A stretch of 64,000 nt of DNA, taken from the NCBI GenBank assembly GCA_035293565.1, contig DATGMP010000125.1:14570-78569 (forward strand), given 5' to 3'. The translations under genes and the position numbers were made by a program. Of the stretch, positions 24,802-34,176 are shown one piece after another (within the stretch, counting starts at the first letter, position 1; each line of letters starts with the position of its first letter). This DNA comes from DATGMP01 sp035293565. Its GTDB lineage: Bacteria; Pseudomonadota; Alphaproteobacteria; BOG-932; Roseiterribacteraceae. Below the pieces are notes generated by a model. The model was given only the letters and a program-made list of their open reading frames with translations, made no database searches and was not told where the DNA came from.

Positions 24802-26769
24802 ATGACGTTCGACCATGAATTCCGACCCAAGCTCGGCCGTATTCGCACGCGAAGCCTTGGAACCAAGCGCGCGAAGGGGTTTGTCGCGCGGGTTCTCAGG
24901 GCGGCCGAGAACGGCGTTGGGCTCGCACTGCCGAAGCAATCGACGACGAACTTGTCGACGTTCGGCCGCGGGCGACTGGCGAGTTTATCCGCACAGCGCC
25001 TGCTGTCGAACCGGGCGCGTCGCGTGGTCGTGAAGGCGCGTGTCGTTCGCCAAGGACCCAAGACCGCGCCCCTAACGACGCACCTCTCGTATTTGAAACG
25101 CGACGGCGTGACCAAAGACGGTGCGGCGGCTCGCATGTTCAATGCAGACACGGACGATGCCGATGCGAACGACTTCGCCGATCGCACAAAGGGCGACCGG
25201 CATCACTTCCGGTTCACGGTCTCGCCCGAGGAGGCCGCTGAAATGGGTGATCTCAAGGCGTTCACACGCGACCTCATGGATCAGATGGAGCGCGACTTGG
25301 GAACGAAGCTCGAATGGGTCGCCGTCGACCATTGGAACACGGACAACCCCCATATCCATATCGCCGTCCGCGGCAAGGCAGATCAAGGCGATGATCTCGT
25401 TATCAGCCGCGACTACATCTCGCGCGGGTTCCGGGCGCGCGCGTCGGAGCTGGTGACCATCGAGCTTGGACCGCAGACCGAGCTCGACATGCTTCGAAAG
25501 CTGAGCCGGGAAACGGATGTCGATCGCTGGACCCGCCTCGACCAGGCGCTTCGGCGGGCGACGGACGCGGAGACCATGATCATCGACCTGCGGCCGGGTC
25601 CACGCGATGGACCGGATGGAACCATCCGCCGGCTGATGGTCGGGCGCCTGCAAAAGCTCGAGCAGATGGGGTTGGCGAATCCGGTCGGACCCTCGCGATG
25701 GACCATCGCCGAGCATGCGGAGTCCACGCTGCGGGATCTCGGAATTCGCGGCGACATCGTGAAGACCATGCACCGCGCGCTGTCGGGCGAACGAAGCGCC
25801 GCCGAATTCGCAATCCACGATTCTCTGAGAGCGCCACTGATCGGCAAGGTCGTCGACAAAGGATTGCACGACGAACTCGCCGGGACCGGGTACCTCATTG
25901 CGGATGGAGTTGACGGTCGGCCGCACTACGTCCGGCTTGCCAACCTCATCGAGCTGGAAGACGTGACCACGGGAAGCGTTGTGATGCTCGGGCCGCCGCA
26001 GGCGCGCCCTTCCGATCGTACGATCGCCGAGCTCGCGAGCCAACGGGCTGGGATTTACGGACCGGACGATCACCTCCGAGCGCTTGTCCGCGGTTCGGGA
26101 GGGAATGCGGATGCAGTCGTCGAAGCTCATGTCCGGAGGCTTGAGGCCTTGCGCCGCGCCAGCATCGTTCAGCGGCTGGAGGACGGTCGTTGGGAAGTCC
26201 CCCCGGACTATCTTGATCGTGCGCGAGCGTACGATCTGAAGCGCGGCGCAGCCTCGGAAATTGAGATCCAGATGCTCAGCACGCTTCCAGTGGAGCGCCA
26301 AATCAGTGCGGCGGGCGCGACTTGGCTCGACCGCGAGCTGGTCTCGCGAGATAAGACGGACTTCGCGAATTCAGGATTCGGGTTGGAGGTCCGCGATGCT
26401 CTGACGAGACGAGGCGACTACTTGATCGAAGCCGGATTGGCGCGACGCCAGAGTCAGCAGCTGATCTTTGTCCGAAACCTCCTCGATACGCTCACGCGTC
26501 GGGAGCTGGAAACAGTAGGGTCCGGCATTGCGACGGAAACGGGGCTGGAGCATCTGGCCGTAGAGGCCGGCGATCGAATCCGCGGCGTATACCGGCGCCG
26601 TGTCGACCTCGTGTCCGGCAGGTTCGCCTTGGTCGATGACGGGCGCCAGTTCGTACTCGTGCCATGGAGGCCAATCGTCGAGCGGAACCTGGGGCGCGAA
26701 GTTACGGGAATCGTCGGTACGGGCGGCGTATCATGGGATTTGAGCCGGCAACGCGGACTGAGCATATGA
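24802..26769 (+). CDS. conjugative relaxase (VirD2/RlxS-like, DUF3363)
   Basis: A 655-residue relaxase. The N-terminus has FRPKLGRIRTRSLGTKRAKGF, typical of this ICE group. The metal-binding histidines are His177, His184 and His186 in VDHWNTDNPHIHIAVRG. Candidate catalytic Tyr residues lie upstream (HLSYLKRDGV). The C-terminal half is the DUF3363 region. The enzyme would nick oriT, remain attached to the 5' end and pilot the strand to the TraG coupling protein. ATG 24802 agrees with the family start; the frame continues upstream to a TTG at 24676. Confidence 0.9.
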   Translation: MTFDHEFRPKLGRIRTRSLGTKRAKGFVARVLRAAENGVGLALPKQSTTNLSTFGRGRLASLSAQRLLSNRARRVVVKARVVRQGPKTAPLTTHLSYLKRDGVTKDGAAARMFNADTDDADANDFADRTKGDRHHFRFTVSPEEAAEMGDLKAFTRDLMDQMERDLGTKLEWVAVDHWNTDNPHIHIAVRGKADQGDDLVISRDYISRGFRARASELVTIELGPQTELDMLRKLSRETDVDRWTRLDQALRRATDAETMIIDLRPGPRDGPDGTIRRLMVGRLQKLEQMGLANPVGPSRWTIAEHAESTLRDLGIRGDIVKTMHRALSGERSAAEFAIHDSLRAPLIGKVVDKGLHDELAGTGYLIADGVDGRPHYVRLANLIELEDVTTGSVVMLGPPQARPSDRTIAELASQRAGIYGPDDHLRALVRGSGGNADAVVEAHVRRLEALRRASIVQRLEDGRWEVPPDYLDRARAYDLKRGAASEIEIQMLSTLPVERQISAAGATWLDRELVSRDKTDFANSGFGLEVRDALTRRGDYLIEAGLARRQSQQLIFVRNLLDTLTRRELETVGSGIATETGLEHLAVEAGDRIRGVYRRRVDLVSGRFALVDDGRQFVLVPWRPIVERNLGREVTGIVGTGGVSWDLSRQRGLSI

Positions 26770-26806
26770 TCTGGTCATGTGCCTGCTGAACTGATGGGAG
26801 AAGCCC

Positions 26807-27388
26807 ATGCCCCGCAAGCTGAAGGTCTACCAGACGTCACTTGGATTTTATGATTCCGTGGTGGCGGCTCCGAGCCAGGCGGCCGCTGCGCGGGCTTGGG
26901 GAGCCGACCCGGATCTGTTCAGGCGGGGAACGGCACGCGAAGCCGACGATCCGCAAGCGATCGAAGCCGCTCTGGCGCACCCTGAGACGCCGCTCCGGCG
27001 CGCCGTCGGCTCCAGCGATCCGTTCAGCCTGAAGCCGAAACCGCCGAAGGCTTCCGATATAATTCCGGGCGAGGCTGATCAGCGACCTGCGAAGACGTCG
27101 CTCAAACGAAGCAGGCCTGTCGCGCCTCCACCGCCGGATCGCTCGGAGCTCGATGCGGCCGAGGCCGTCTTGAGAAAGCTCGATGAGAAGCGCCACGAGG
27201 AGGACGCCGAACTCGCCCGCCGGAGGCAAGCGCTGGACCGCGAAGAGGCCGATCTTGCGCGGCGTCGGCAAGCAATGGATGAGGAGGAAGCGAGCGCTCG
27301 TGACAAGTGGAAGCGCGAGCGGGAAGACGCGCAGCGCAAGCTGGATCGCGAGCGCCGCGCCTACAGGAATGCCGGCGGGAAGGACTAG
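26807..27388 (+). CDS. coiled-coil protein between relaxase and traG
   Basis: A 193-residue protein. The N-terminal 70 residues are ordered (LKVYQTSLGFYDSVVAAPSQAAAARAWGADPDLF). A Pro-rich linker follows, and residues 115-190 form a strongly charged coiled coil with repeated ARRRQALDREEADL-type heptads. Homologues next to relaxases in these ICEs are sometimes labelled TolA-like because of the coil, but no envelope role is shown. There is no signal peptide. A helper of the relaxosome is possible by location. ATG 26807 lies 37 bases after the relaxase stop. Confidence 0.7.
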   Translation: MPRKLKVYQTSLGFYDSVVAAPSQAAAARAWGADPDLFRRGTAREADDPQAIEAALAHPETPLRRAVGSSDPFSLKPKPPKASDIIPGEADQRPAKTSLKRSRPVAPPPPDRSELDAAEAVLRKLDEKRHEEDAELARRRQALDREEADLARRRQAMDEEEASARDKWKREREDAQRKLDRERRAYRNAGGKD

Positions 27389-27656
27389 GAACGCTCTGGA
27401 GCGGCCCGAGCTCCGTTCAGCGCGGCGTCCTAGCGAACACGACGGCGTAAATCTAGGGATATCCCTTCGTTCGGAATGCCATTCTGGCCCCACTGGGCTC
27501 AGGACGTTTTCCCATCATCCTCCATCGCAGGTCATCTTTCTCCACATCGAAGTCTTGCTGGCAATTGCCAATTTTGAAGGCTTATAGGGTCTTCCCGCTG
27601 CTCAGGTGAGCAGCAGCCCGGCCTAGCTGGGCGCCACGCGGAGGGAAGCCGAACCC
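27389..27656. promoter_or_regulatory. gene-free stretch before the traG-trb operon
   Basis: This 268-base region probably holds the promoter of the long traG-trb transcript. It contains hairpin GCTGCTCA/TGAGCAGC (27597-27604 with 27607-27614) and the palindrome GGCAATTGCC. No clear -35/-10 pair was identified. A frame running through it has no support as a gene. Confidence 0.35.
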
Positions 27657-29651
27657 GTGAGCCCGACCCGAATTCTCTGGGGCCAGATGTTCCTCGCGAT
27701 CCTGCTGGTGACGGCCGGCATGTGGATCGCGACGGAGTGGACGGCTTGGCGCCTTGGGTTCCAGCCGCAGCTCGGCCGGCCTTGGTTCTCGGAAGCGGGC
27801 TGGCCGATCTACCCGCCGGCTCACCTCCTGCTTTGGTGGTATCAGTACGACGCCTATGCGCCGACCATCTTCCTCAAGGGCGGCAGCATCGCGGCGAGCG
27901 GCGGCATCCTTGCCGTCATTGCGTCGATTGGCCTTTCGATCTGGCGCGCCCGGGAAGCAAAGCGGGTCACGACCTATGGTTCGGCGCGTTGGGCTCTCGA
28001 ACGTGAAATCCGTGCGGCCGGTTTGCTCGAGAATGTCGGCGTGTTCCTCGGTCGCGTTCGGACCGGCGACCTTCGGCATGACGGACCCGAGCATGTCATG
28101 GCGTTCGCGCCGACGCGATCTGGCAAGGGCGTGGGCCTGGTCGTGCCGACGCTGCTCACCTGGCCCGGCAGCGCGATCATCCATGACATCAAGGGCGAGA
28201 ATTGGCAGCTGACCGCCGGCTGGCGGTCGCGCTTTTCGCACTGCCTGCTGTTCGATCCGACCGACGCCCGATCTGCCGCCTACAATCCGTTGCTCGAGGT
28301 CCGCAAAGGCGAATGCGAGATCCGCGACATCCAGAATGTCGCCGATGTTCTGGTCGATCCGGAAGGCTCGATCGAAAAGCGGAACCACTGGGAGAAGACG
28401 AGTCACGCGCTCCTGGTCGGTGCGATCGTCCATGTCCTCTATGCCGAGGCCGACAAGACGCTCGCCGGCGTCGCCAATTTTCTGTCCGATCCGGCCCGGC
28501 CGATCGAGAAGACGCTGCGCATCATGATGACGACCGGGCATCTCGGCCAAGGCCGCGTGCATCCAGTCGTCGCTTCGACGGCCCGCGAGCTCCTCAACAA
28601 ATCCGACAATGAGCGCTCGGGGGTGCTGTCGACGGCGATGTCGTTTCTCGGTCTCTATCGCGATCCGATCGTCTCGGCCGTGACGCGCCGATGCGATTGG
28701 CGGATCGCTGATCTGGTCGAGGCTGAGCACCCTGTTTCGCTGTATCTCGTCGTGCCACCTTCTGATATCAGCCGGACCAAGCCGCTCATCAGGCTGGTCC
28801 TCAATCAGATCGGGCGGCGGCTCACCGAAAGCCTGGAAGACGTGGGCCGGCGGCATCGCGTCCTGCTGATGCTGGACGAGTTTCCGGCGCTGGGGCGTCT
28901 GGATTTCTTCGAGAGCGCGCTCGCGTTCATGGCCGGCTACGGGCTGCGGTCCTACCTCGTTACGCAAAGCCTCAATCAGATCGAGAAGGCGTACGGGCCG
29001 AACAATTCGATCCTCGATAATTGCCATGTCCGGATTGCCTTCGCATCCAACGACGAGCGCACGGCGCGGCGAGTCAGCGACAGTCTCGGCACCGCGACTG
29101 AACTCCGCGCGATGAAGAACTATGCCGGACACAGGCTGGCGCCCTGGCTTTCGCATCTGATGGTATCGCGCCAGGAGACTGCGCGCCCGCTGCTGACGCC
29201 CGGCGAGGTGATGCAGCTGCCGGCGTCCGACGAACTGGTCTTGATTTCCGGCGTGCCCCCGATCCGCGCGCAGAAGGTCCGGTACTACCAGGACCAGACT
29301 CTCCAATCGCGCGTGCTCCCGCCACCGGAGCTCGCCCTCGGATCCTACGCGGATCGGCCCTCGCGGCGCTCCGACGATTGGACCGGTGTCACGCCCGTCA
29401 ATCCGGTTCAGTCCGACGATTGTCATGCGCGAGGCGACGCCGGAGGAGACGACGACGGCGGCATTCGGCGGCAGCCCGAGCTGCCGGAGCATGAGGATAT
29501 TGCGCCAGAGCCGGAGAAGGTTCGCGAGTTCGATCTGACCGAGGACGAACCGGACGCTGAGGCCGTGCAGGCCAAAGCCATGGATCGGCTGCGCGGCTTC
29601 ACCCGGACCGCGGCGATGGATCACGATGATGGCATGCTGCCGGAGCTATGA
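27657..29651 (+). CDS. traG: type IV coupling protein TraG (VirD4)
   Basis: A 664-residue inner-membrane ATPase linking the relaxosome to the mating channel. Two N-terminal transmembrane segments (about residues 8-30 and 75-97) precede the Walker A motif APTRSGKGVG (151-160). Walker B lies in LLMLDEFPALGRL. The family motifs IIHDIKGENW and TRSLNQ-like sensor (VTQSLNQIEKAYG) are present. It starts at GTG 27657 with GAGGGA upstream. It is the first gene of a tightly packed traG-copG-trb operon. Confidence 0.95.
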   Translation: MSPTRILWGQMFLAILLVTAGMWIATEWTAWRLGFQPQLGRPWFSEAGWPIYPPAHLLLWWYQYDAYAPTIFLKGGSIAASGGILAVIASIGLSIWRAREAKRVTTYGSARWALEREIRAAGLLENVGVFLGRVRTGDLRHDGPEHVMAFAPTRSGKGVGLVVPTLLTWPGSAIIHDIKGENWQLTAGWRSRFSHCLLFDPTDARSAAYNPLLEVRKGECEIRDIQNVADVLVDPEGSIEKRNHWEKTSHALLVGAIVHVLYAEADKTLAGVANFLSDPARPIEKTLRIMMTTGHLGQGRVHPVVASTARELLNKSDNERSGVLSTAMSFLGLYRDPIVSAVTRRCDWRIADLVEAEHPVSLYLVVPPSDISRTKPLIRLVLNQIGRRLTESLEDVGRRHRVLLMLDEFPALGRLDFFESALAFMAGYGLRSYLVTQSLNQIEKAYGPNNSILDNCHVRIAFASNDERTARRVSDSLGTATELRAMKNYAGHRLAPWLSHLMVSRQETARPLLTPGEVMQLPASDELVLISGVPPIRAQKVRYYQDQTLQSRVLPPPELALGSYADRPSRRSDDWTGVTPVNPVQSDDCHARGDAGGDDDGGIRRQPELPEHEDIAPEPEKVREFDLTEDEPDAEAVQAKAMDRLRGFTRTAAMDHDDGMLPEL

Positions 29652-29658
29652 GGCAACC

Positions 29659-30132
29659 ATGAAGATGCGCCTCAACTGCTATTTCGCACCGGACCTGCTG
29701 GAGGAGCTTTCCAAGACGGCCGCGCAACGACGCGTCCACAAATCAGTGATCGTCCAGGCCGCGGTCGCCTCGTTCCTGTCACCCGATGCGCTCGATCGAC
29801 GGGAGGCAGCCTATGTCCGTCGGCTCGATCGCCTGTCGCGCCAGGTCGAGCGGCTGGAGCGTGACCTAACGATCTCGGTCGAGACCTTGGCGCTCTTCGT
29901 CCATTTCTGGCTGACCGTGACGCCGCCGCTGCCGGCGAGCCAGCAGGCGGCCGCGCGGGCCCAAGGGCTGAAGCGCTACGAAGGTTTCATCGAGAGCCTG
30001 GGCCGGCGGCTGCAGCAGGGAAAGAGTCTCGTCCGCGAGGTCTCCGAAGAAATCTATCCGGAATCGCGCGAAGGCGTTGACGAACGCGCTCCGCTCCAGA
30101 CCAGCGAGGAGACGGCCGATGTCGGCGCCTAG
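29659..30132 (+). CDS. CopG/ribbon-helix-helix family protein
   Basis: A 157-residue protein that starts with a ribbon-helix-helix-like segment (MKMRLNCYFAPDLLEELSKTAAQRRVHKSVIVQAAVASFL). A coiled-coil helix (RRLDRLSRQVERLERDL) and a hydrophobic helix (SVETLALFVHFWLTV) follow. The conserved gene between traG and trbB in these elements is annotated as a CopG regulator; the hydrophobic helix suggests possible membrane contact. It starts at ATG 29659, eight bases after the traG stop, and overlaps trbB by 14 bases. Confidence 0.8.
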   Translation: MKMRLNCYFAPDLLEELSKTAAQRRVHKSVIVQAAVASFLSPDALDRREAAYVRRLDRLSRQVERLERDLTISVETLALFVHFWLTVTPPLPASQQAAARAQGLKRYEGFIESLGRRLQQGKSLVREVSEEIYPESREGVDERAPLQTSEETADVGA

Positions 30133-31141
30133 GCTCGTTGCCGGACAGGAGCTGCGCGACCGGCAGGCGCGCATGCTGCGGACTGCGTTCGGCCCGGTCA
30201 TCACCGCGTTCATCCTGGATGACCGCGTAACCGACATCCTGCTCAACCCGGACGGCAATCTCTGGGTGGCGCGGCAGGGCGAGACCTGCCGGTTTTCAGG
30301 CACCATGATCTCTGCCGCCGACGGCGATCGGATTGTGCGTCTGGTCGCGAGCGCCAGCGGCATCGAGGTCCATGCCCGCAATCCTGAATTCACGGCGGCG
30401 CTGCCGCTCGATGTCACGACCGGCGCCGGCGCGCGATTCAAAGGGCTGCTACCGCCGCTGTCGACAGCGCCCTCGTTCGCGATCCGCAAACCCGCGGGCA
30501 TAATCTTCCCGCTCGAAGACTATGTATCCGACGAGATCCTGAGCTCGGGCCAGGCCGCTGCACTTGCCGACGCCGTGACGCGGCGCCTCAACATCCTGAT
30601 CGCGGGCGGGACCGGCAGCGGCAAGACCACGCTCGCGAACGCACTGCTGTCGGAGCTCAAGGGAGCCGACGACCGCGTCCTCTTGCTCGAGGAGACGCCG
30701 GAACTCCAATGCGCCGCCCGGAACGTCGTGTCGCTCCGGACCGTCGCTGGTGTGCGCTCGCTGCGCGATCTGGTCCGGGCCGCGATGCATCTCTATCCGC
30801 AGCGGATCGTCGTCGGCGAGGTGCTGGGCGCCGAGGCGCTCGATCTGCTCAAGGCCTGGAACAGCGGCCATCCGGGCGGGATCTCGACCATTCATGCCAA
30901 TAGCGCGTCTGGCGCGCTGACGAAACTCGTGCAGTTCATGCAGGAGATCGTCGTCTCGGTGCCGCGCGAGCTCATCGCGGAAGCCATCGACTTGGTGGTC
31001 TTCATCGCGCAGCGCGGTGGCACACGGCGCGTCCGCGCGATCTCCGCGGTCGAAGGCTGGAACGGCATCACTTGGATTCTCCGGCCGATCGAATCGGCCG
31101 CCGATCTCCCCAACCCCGACCTGATGGAGGACTTCCGATGA
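30119..31141 (+). CDS. trbB: conjugal transfer ATPase TrbB (VirB11)
   Basis: A 340-residue secretion ATPase. Walker A is GGTGSGKTT (163-171). It also has the Asp box (VLLLEETPEL), Walker B/Arg finger region (YPQRIVVGEVLGAEAL) and His box (GHPGGISTIHANS). It forms hexamers at the cytoplasmic face and powers pilus and channel assembly. I chose ATG 30119 because AGCGAGGAG precedes it; the frame is open 14 codons further. It overlaps trbC by four bases. Confidence 0.95.
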   Translation: MSAPRLVAGQELRDRQARMLRTAFGPVITAFILDDRVTDILLNPDGNLWVARQGETCRFSGTMISAADGDRIVRLVASASGIEVHARNPEFTAALPLDVTTGAGARFKGLLPPLSTAPSFAIRKPAGIIFPLEDYVSDEILSSGQAAALADAVTRRLNILIAGGTGSGKTTLANALLSELKGADDRVLLLEETPELQCAARNVVSLRTVAGVRSLRDLVRAAMHLYPQRIVVGEVLGAEALDLLKAWNSGHPGGISTIHANSASGALTKLVQFMQEIVVSVPRELIAEAIDLVVFIAQRGGTRRVRAISAVEGWNGITWILRPIESAADLPNPDLMEDFR

Positions 31142-31467
31142 GGGACTTTTTGCATGCGCGGCGATTCCCGCCGTTCGTCTGGATGGTTCTTGTGGCGATC
31201 GCGTTGCCGATGCCTGCGTTGGCGGCCGGTGCCGGCATGCCCTGGGAAGCACCGCTGCAGCAGATCCTTAATTCGGTCGAGGGGCCGGTCTCCAAGATCG
31301 TCGCCGTCCTGATCATCATCTCGACCGGTTTGACGCTGGCCTTCGGCGAGACCAGCGGCGGCTTCCGGCGCCTCATTCAGCTCGTCTTCTTCATCTCGAT
31401 CGCCTTCGCGGCCTCGAGCTTCTTCCTGACCTTCTTCGGCTTCGCCGGCGGAGCGCTTGTCGCGTGA
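31138..31467 (+). CDS. trbC: pilin TrbC (VirB2)
   Basis: A 109-residue pilin precursor. The signal sequence (FVWMVLVAIALPMPALAA) is followed by two hydrophobic helices (ISKIVAVLIIISTGLTLAFG-like and LIQLVFFISIAFAASSFFLTFF), the VirB2/TrbC layout. It is likely processed by leader peptidase and TraF. ATG 31138 overlaps the trbB stop (ATGA). Confidence 0.92.
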   Translation: MRDFLHARRFPPFVWMVLVAIALPMPALAAGAGMPWEAPLQQILNSVEGPVSKIVAVLIIISTGLTLAFGETSGGFRRLIQLVFFISIAFAASSFFLTFFGFAGGALVA

Positions 31468-31727
31468 AGAGCGAGGTTGCCGGGTTCGAGGTGCCGCTGC
31501 ACCGGTCTCTGACCGAGCCGATCATGCTCGCTGGCGCGCCGCGAGCGGCGGCGATCCTGATCGGCACGGTCGCGGCCGCGGTGGGCTTGGGGCTGCAGCT
31601 CTGGCCCGCCGGCCTGGCGATCTGGATCGTCGGCCATACGGCGGCGGTCTGGGGCGCCAAGTTCGACCCGCAGTTCCTTGACGTGTTCGCCCGCCACATC
31701 CGCCACCGGCCTTACCTGGACGCCTGA
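31464..31727 (+). CDS. trbD: TrbD (VirB3)
   Basis: An 87-residue inner-membrane protein (EVPLHRSLTEPIMLAGAPR, the conserved VirB3/TrbD start, then a hydrophobic hairpin AAILIGTVAAAVGLGLQL / AGLAIWIVGHTAAVWG). It assists the TrbE ATPase and pilus assembly. GTG start at 31464, overlapping trbC. Confidence 0.93.
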   Translation: MKSEVAGFEVPLHRSLTEPIMLAGAPRAAAILIGTVAAAVGLGLQLWPAGLAIWIVGHTAAVWGAKFDPQFLDVFARHIRHRPYLDA

Positions 31728-31728
31728 T

Positions 31729-34176
31729 ATGATGAACCTCGCCGAATATCGCCGGCGTCCCGATCGCCTCTCCGACTATCTGCCGTGGGCGGCACTGATC
31801 GCGCCCGGTATCGTCCTCAACAAGGACGGCAGCCTGCAGCGGACGGCACGCTTCCGCGGGCCGGATCTCGAGAGCGCGACGCAGTCGGCGCTAGTGGGTG
31901 TCGCCGCGCGCCTCAACAACGCGCTCCGCCGCTTCGGTTCGGGCTGGGCGCTGTTCGCCGAGGCGCAGCGGGTCCCGGCGGACTCTTACCCCGAGAGCAC
32001 CTTTCCCGACCCGGTCTCCTGGCTCGTCGACGAGGAGCGGCGGGCGATGTTCGAGGCGGAGGGGGCGCATTTCGAGAGCCGGTATTTTCTGACCTTCCTG
32101 TTTCTGCCGCCGGCCGAGAGCAAGGCGCGGGCGGGCGATCTGATTTTCGATCGCGCAACGAAGCGCCAAGGCGTGGATTGGAAGGAGGTTTTGGCCGGCT
32201 TCATCGACCGGACCGACCGCGCTTTGGCGCTGCTCGACGGCATCATGCCGGAGGCGGTTTGGCTCTCCGATGCCGAAACGCTGACCTATTTGCATTCGAC
32301 AATCTCGACCAAGCATCACGGCGTTGGCCTGCCGGAAACCCCGATGTATCTCGATGCCTTCCTGGCAGACCAGCCGCTGACCGGTGGGCTCGATCCCATG
32401 CTGGGGCGCCGGCATCTTCGGATCACCTCGGTATTGAAGTTCCCGAGCGCCACCTGGCCGGGGCTCTTGGACGAGCTGAACGCGCTGGCCTTTCCGTATC
32501 GCTGGTCGACCCGCTGGATCGCGCTCGACAAGCCGGACAGCATCCGCGCATTGACGCGTATCCGCCGGCACTGGTTCGCCAAGCGCAAATCGATCTCGAT
32601 CATGCTCCGCGAAATCCTCTTCCAGCGCGAATCGCTGCTGATCGATTCCGATGCGCACAACATGGCGCTCGACGCCGACGAGGCGCTCCAGGAACTCGGG
32701 AGCGATTTCGTGTCGGAGGGATATTTTACTGCGACCGTCACCGTCTGGGACGAGGAGCCGGCCCGCGCCGACGAGAAGCGCCGGCTGGTCGAGCGGATCG
32801 TCAACGGGCGCGACTTCACGACGATTGCCGAAAGTGTCAACGCGGTCGACGCGTGGCTCGGCAGCCTGCCCGGGCACGCTTATGCCAACATCCGGCAGCC
32901 GCCAGTCTCCTCGCTCAACCTTGTCCACATGCTGCCGATGTCGGCGGTCTGGGCAGGGCCCGAGGACAACGCGCATCTGAGTGGACCGCCGCTGCTGATC
33001 GCCAAGACGCAAGGGTCGACACCCTTCCGGTTCGTCACCCATGTCGGCGACGTCGGCCACATGATGGTGGTGGGTCCGACCGGCGCCGGCAAGTCGACCC
33101 TGCTGGCGTTGATGGCGCTGCAGTTCCGCCGCTATCCAAGGAGCCGCATATTCATCTTCGACATGGGCGGCTCAGCGCGTGCGGCCGTCGCAGGCGTGGG
33201 CGGCGCCTGGTACGACCTCGGCGCCGGCGGCGAGACCGGGAATGGAATTGCCTTCCAGCCCTTGCGGCACATCGATGACCAGGCGGAGCGCGCCTGGGCC
33301 GCGGAATGGATCCGGATGCTGCTCGCGCATGAGCGGGTGCCGATCACGCCGGAGGTCAAGGACATCGTCTGGTCCGCGCTGGGCAGCCTGGCGACTGCGC
33401 CGGTCGAGCAGCGCACGCTCACTGGTCTCTCTGTTCTCCTGCAGTCGCTCACGCTGCGCCAGGCTTTGCAGCCCTATACGCTCGCAGGACCTTATGGCCG
33501 GCTGCTCGACGCTGATACGGATCGGCTCGGCTCCGCAGACCTCCAATGCTTCGAGATCGAAGGGCTGATGGAGAGCGGCGCGGAGCTGCCTGTGCTCACT
33601 TATCTGTTCCATCGGCTCGAGGAGCGGTTCGACGGCGTGCCGACGCTGATGATCATCGACGAGGGATGGCTCGTCCTCGACGATCCGATATTCGCCGATC
33701 AACTTCGCGAGTGGGAGAAGACGGCGCGCAAGAAGAACGTTGCGATCATATTCGCGACCCAGTCGCTCTCGGACATCGAGCGCAGCACGATTGCGCCGGC
33801 GATCATCGAGAGTTGCCCGACCCGAATCTTCCTGCCCAACGACCGCGCGGTCGAGCCGCAGATCCGGACGACCTACGAACGATTCGGATTGAACGAGCGA
33901 CAGATCGAGATCATTGCGCGGGCACAGCCAAAGCGCGACTACTACTTCCAGAGCCGGCAGGGTAACCGGCTGTTCGAGCTCGGCCTTGGGCCCGCGACAC
34001 TGGCCTTCGTCGGCGCTTCGACCAAGACGGATCTCGCGCGCATCGCTGGGCTGCTCACGGAGAGCGGCGACGATGCGTTTGCCGCGGCATGGCTCAACGA
34101 ACGCGCCCTCGGCTGGGCCGCAGATCTTCTCGAATCCTGGTCAGTCGATTCACCCATCGAAAGGAGCGCGGCATGA
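31729..34176 (+). CDS. trbE: TrbE ATPase (VirB4)
   Basis: An 815-residue ATPase of the mating-pair apparatus. The N-terminal CagE/TrbE/VirB domain begins MMNLAEYRRRPDRLSDYLPW. The C-terminal RecA-like domain has Walker A GPTGAGKS (449-456), Walker B MIIDEGWLVLDD and the motif FATQSLSDI. It energises pilin dislocation. Two ATGs in tandem (31729 and 31732) are possible starts. It lies one base after the trbD stop and overlaps trbJ by four bases. Confidence 0.95.
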   Translation: MMNLAEYRRRPDRLSDYLPWAALIAPGIVLNKDGSLQRTARFRGPDLESATQSALVGVAARLNNALRRFGSGWALFAEAQRVPADSYPESTFPDPVSWLVDEERRAMFEAEGAHFESRYFLTFLFLPPAESKARAGDLIFDRATKRQGVDWKEVLAGFIDRTDRALALLDGIMPEAVWLSDAETLTYLHSTISTKHHGVGLPETPMYLDAFLADQPLTGGLDPMLGRRHLRITSVLKFPSATWPGLLDELNALAFPYRWSTRWIALDKPDSIRALTRIRRHWFAKRKSISIMLREILFQRESLLIDSDAHNMALDADEALQELGSDFVSEGYFTATVTVWDEEPARADEKRRLVERIVNGRDFTTIAESVNAVDAWLGSLPGHAYANIRQPPVSSLNLVHMLPMSAVWAGPEDNAHLSGPPLLIAKTQGSTPFRFVTHVGDVGHMMVVGPTGAGKSTLLALMALQFRRYPRSRIFIFDMGGSARAAVAGVGGAWYDLGAGGETGNGIAFQPLRHIDDQAERAWAAEWIRMLLAHERVPITPEVKDIVWSALGSLATAPVEQRTLTGLSVLLQSLTLRQALQPYTLAGPYGRLLDADTDRLGSADLQCFEIEGLMESGAELPVLTYLFHRLEERFDGVPTLMIIDEGWLVLDDPIFADQLREWEKTARKKNVAIIFATQSLSDIERSTIAPAIIESCPTRIFLPNDRAVEPQIRTTYERFGLNERQIEIIARAQPKRDYYFQSRQGNRLFELGLGPATLAFVGASTKTDLARIAGLLTESGDDAFAAAWLNERALGWAADLLESWSVDSPIERSAA

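Noticed and set aside
24545..24805. 86-codon frame filling the gap before the relaxase, listed as a gene
   Set aside because: No family likeness and Ser/Cys-rich product; noted as a finding because both ends have ATGA overlaps, but not called as CDS.
27582..29624. 680-codon frame opposite traG on the minus strand
   Set aside because: Exact antisense of a strongly conserved coupling-protein gene in GC-rich DNA; composition is Arg/His/Gly-rich and there is no family resemblance.
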